Shown: positions 61,915 through 64,000 of the stretch, one piece after another
How the letters are laid out: each line of letters starts with the position of its first letter
Numbering within the stretch: position 1 is the stretch's first letter
DNA from: Olavius sp. associated proteobacterium Delta 1
GTDB taxonomy: Bacteria > Desulfobacterota > Desulfobacteria > Desulfobacterales > JAFDCJ01
NCBI GenBank assembly: GCA_902749685.1
Contig: CACVKW010001165.1
Span: 1-64,000, forward strand
Length of the DNA: 64,000 nt
Reading direction: 5' to 3'
Notes under the pieces: generated by a model
The model's database searches: none
Told to the model about the DNA's origin: nothing
What the model saw: only the letters and a program-made list of their open reading frames with translations
Program-made: the position numbers and the translations under genes

Positions 61915-64000
61915 TTAAGGTATTTGTTCCAATGCATCTTTGCAGCGCTGACAGATCGTTGGTTGCTCGCTGTGGCTTCCAACCGTCGTATCATGCACCC
62001 AGCACCGTTCACATTTATCACCCGGTGCCGGCGCCACCCCTATGAGCAAGCCTTCAACATCGTCGCTGCGAAAAGCATTTTCTAGTGCTTCATCCTTTAC
62101 CAGCGAAGCCCGGGAAACAATCAATATTGACCTTAATTCAGCTGCAAAGGGCTGCAGCTTGTCATATGCATCCCCGGCTACCGAAATGGTAACCGCCGCG
62201 TCCAGCGGATGCCCGATGAGTTTTTGGGCGCGCGCCGACTCCAGCGCTCTGGTTGCCTCCCCGCGAATTTTCAGCATAAACTCCCATCGCTCTGCCAGAG
62301 CATCGTCTTTGAAGTCGGCATTTACTTCCGGCAGCAGGGCCAGATGCATGTTGGCTTCCTTGCTGTCACGGGCCGGCATGTATTGCCAGATTTCATCAGA
62401 GGTAAACGGCAAAATCGGAGCCATCAAACGGGTAATGGCGTCCAGAGTCATGTGCAATACGGTCTGCGCACTTTTCCGTTCCACGGATTGGGCCGGAGAT
62501 GTGTACAGCCTGTCTTTGAGAATGTCCAGGTAAAACGCCGACAGATCCAGCGTACAATAATTGTACAATGCGTGGTAGATCACGTGAAACTCGTAAGCAT
62601 CATAGGCTTTGCGCCCTTTTTCGATCAGATCCTGCAGTTTATGCAGTGCAAACCGATCGATTTCCGGCATCGATTCATAGGCAACCCCATCGTTATCCGG
62701 ATCAAAATCGTAAAGATTTCCCATCATAAAGCGGCTGGTGTTTCGAATGCGCCGGTAGGCATCGGTCAGCTGCTTTAAGATATTGTCGGAGATGCGAATA
62801 TCCTCCCGGTAGTCCGAGGCTGAAACCCACAGGCGAAGAATTTCGGCACCGTATTTTTCAATGACCTCACTGGGAGAAATTACGTTTCCGATGGATTTGG
62901 ACATCTTGCGGCCCTCGGCATCCACCACGAATCCGTGGGTCAATACCGCTTCGTAGGGCGCACGATTCCGGGTGCCCACCGCCGTCAGCAGGGCGCTGTG
63001 AAACCACCCGCGGTGCTGGTCGCTGCCTTCCAGGTAGAGATCAGCCGGCCACCTGAGATAGGATCGCTGCTCGAGTACAGCCGCATGACTGACCCCGGAG
63101 TCAAACCAGACATCCAAAATGTCGGTCTCTTTGACAAAACTCTTGCCGCCGCAGTTTTTGCAGCTGACGTCAGGCGGCAGCAGTTCGGAAACCTCTTTTT
63201 CAAACCAGATATCGGCCCCGTGTTCTTCAAAAAGTTGATATATGCGCTGCATAACCTGTTCATCCAGCAGCAGGGTTTCGCATTCTTCGCAATAAAACAC
63301 CGTTATCGGGACCCCCCAGGCCCGTTGCCGCGAGACACACCAATCCGGTCGGTTTTCGATCATTCCGTAAATTCTGTCCCGCCCCCAGTGTGGAATCCAC
63401 TGAACGGCGTCAATGGCCTCCAGGGATTTTTTGCGCAAATCCGTTTTATCCATGGAGATAAACCACTGCGGCGTCGCCCGGAAAATCACCGACTGCTTGC
63501 AGCGCCAGCAATGGGGGTATGAGTGCTCGAAATTGGCTTCATTGACCAGGGCGTCGGTCTCTTTTAGTTTGGCAATGATATTTTTATTGGCATCAAAGAC
63601 AAATTCACCTTTGAAATAATCAACGTCATCGGTAAAACGGCCCTCGTTGTCCACCGGGGAGTAGACCTCCAAATCGTAGAGCAGGCCCGTCTCGTGGTCC
63701 TCGCGACCGTGACCGGGAGCCGTGTGCACACAACCGGTACCGGCCTCCAGAGTGACATGCGATCCCAGGATTACCAGCGAGTCGCGCTGGTACAGCGGAT
63801 GGGTACAGCGCTTGTTCTCGAGGCTTTGGGGATCGATCGCGCCGAGAATCGAATACTCGGCAATGCCAAAGGTTTGCATACAGATGTCAACCAGTTCCCG
63901 GGCCAGGATATAGACCTCGTTGCCGCCGACGCTGACGGCGACATATTCAAAATCGGGATGCAGCGCAATTGCCAAATTGGCCGGGATGGTCCAGGGTGTG
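61915..64000 (-). CDS. ileS: Isoleucine--tRNA ligase (5' end outside the window)
   Basis: Class I synthetase, C-terminal ~695 residues. The frame runs off the right edge (TPWTIPANLAIALHP reads into it), so the HIGH motif lies beyond. The editing domain is seen (GTGCVHTAPGHGREDHE), then the catalytic KMSKS loop GRKMSKSIGNVISP, the anticodon-binding helices and the C-terminal zinc motif CERCWVHDTTVGSHSEQPTI followed by CQRC. lspA follows 85 bp downstream. Confidence 0.95.
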   Translation of the reverse strand, partial: TPWTIPANLAIALHPDFEYVAVSVGGNEVYILARELVDICMQTFGIAEYSILGAIDPQSLENKRCTHPLYQRDSLVILGSHVTLEAGTGCVHTAPGHGREDHETGLLYDLEVYSPVDNEGRFTDDVDYFKGEFVFDANKNIIAKLKETDALVNEANFEHSYPHCWRCKQSVIFRATPQWFISMDKTDLRKKSLEAIDAVQWIPHWGRDRIYGMIENRPDWCVSRQRAWGVPITVFYCEECETLLLDEQVMQRIYQLFEEHGADIWFEKEVSELLPPDVSCKNCGGKSFVKETDILDVWFDSGVSHAAVLEQRSYLRWPADLYLEGSDQHRGWFHSALLTAVGTRNRAPYEAVLTHGFVVDAEGRKMSKSIGNVISPSEVIEKYGAEILRLWVSASDYREDIRISDNILKQLTDAYRRIRNTSRFMMGNLYDFDPDNDGVAYESMPEIDRFALHKLQDLIEKGRKAYDAYEFHVIYHALYNYCTLDLSAFYLDILKDRLYTSPAQSVERKSAQTVLHMTLDAITRLMAPILPFTSDEIWQYMPARDSKEANMHLALLPEVNADFKDDALAERWEFMLKIRGEATRALESARAQKLIGHPLDAAVTISVAGDAYDKLQPFAAELRSILIVSRASLVKDEALENAFRSDDVEGLLIGVAPAPGDKCERCWVHDTTVGSHSEQPTICQRCKDALEQIP

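Overview
The window reads as a chromosomal segment of a Gram-negative, LPS-bearing, probably anaerobic bacterium of the Desulfobacterota (Desulfobacteraceae/Desulfosarcinaceae type). This placement is inferred from gene content, not from a marker gene. The supporting signs are lineage-typical small families (a PxxKW Cys-rich protein, a DVU0524/FlgM-associated-like protein), a CobA-HemD fusion next to hemC and an FmdB zinc ribbon, LPS sugar genes (kdsD, gmhA, rmlB) and selA. There is no rRNA, complete tRNA, CRISPR array, prophage or intact insertion sequence.

Layout. 0.2-5.9 kb: nucleotide-sugar dehydrogenase, an RluB-type pseudouridine synthase, argJ, a decayed zinc-ribbon gene, an AEC transporter and truA. 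6.0-16 kb: a frameshifted ClC channel, an aminotransferase, the PxxKW gene with a terminator in its leader, kdsD, phosphofructokinase, an LpoA-like lipoprotein and a GAF/HD-GYP regulator. 16.5-21.6 kb: small proteins, class II aldolase and a DVU0524-like gene behind a sigma-28-like promoter. 21.9-23.2 kb: mazG and cvpA. 23.7-32.2 kb: a collinear housekeeping run phoH-pgpH-ybeY-pdxJ-nnr-tsaE-lysC. 32.5-36.7 kb: a large unknown protein and CBS proteins. 37-40 kb (minus): rmlB-pyrF-(truncated ABM gene)-fabH. 40.6-44.7 kb: a coupled trio of CheD-HDOD fusion, selA and a TPR protein. 44.8-49.3 kb: gmhA, a conserved unknown, fmdB, hemC and cobA-hemD. 49.6-54 kb: M20/M42-like protein, glucosyl-3-phosphoglycerate synthase-like enzyme, moaA, adenosine-specific kinase and PilZ. 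54-64 kb: MalY-type aminotransferase, a frameshifted unknown, a J-domain protein, aldo/keto reductase, small proteins, holA, lspA and the 3' part of ileS.

The most striking content lies between the genes. (i) Degenerate tandem arrays with a strict 7-nt (locally 8-nt) period occur at more than a dozen loci. Their unit sequences differ (ATTGAAT, ATCTGTC, TGCCGTG, CCCTAAA, CCTGAAC, TCCAGCA), and single arrays change unit type without losing the 7-nt register. One array forms the last 21 codons of holA; others end on stop codons. (ii) A dispersed element of about 115 bp has a short stem whose two arms co-vary between copies. It supplies the ends of two genes and sits directly in front of a dead one. 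(iii) A 9-10-nt tandem repeat family and a short CCGG-hairpin repeat are also dispersed.

Four genes are visibly broken: ClC (frameshift), zinc ribbon (two in-frame stops), ABM paralogue (truncation) and the 55.3-kb unknown (frameshift). Both frameshifts lie in short homopolymers, so assembly error is possible for those two.
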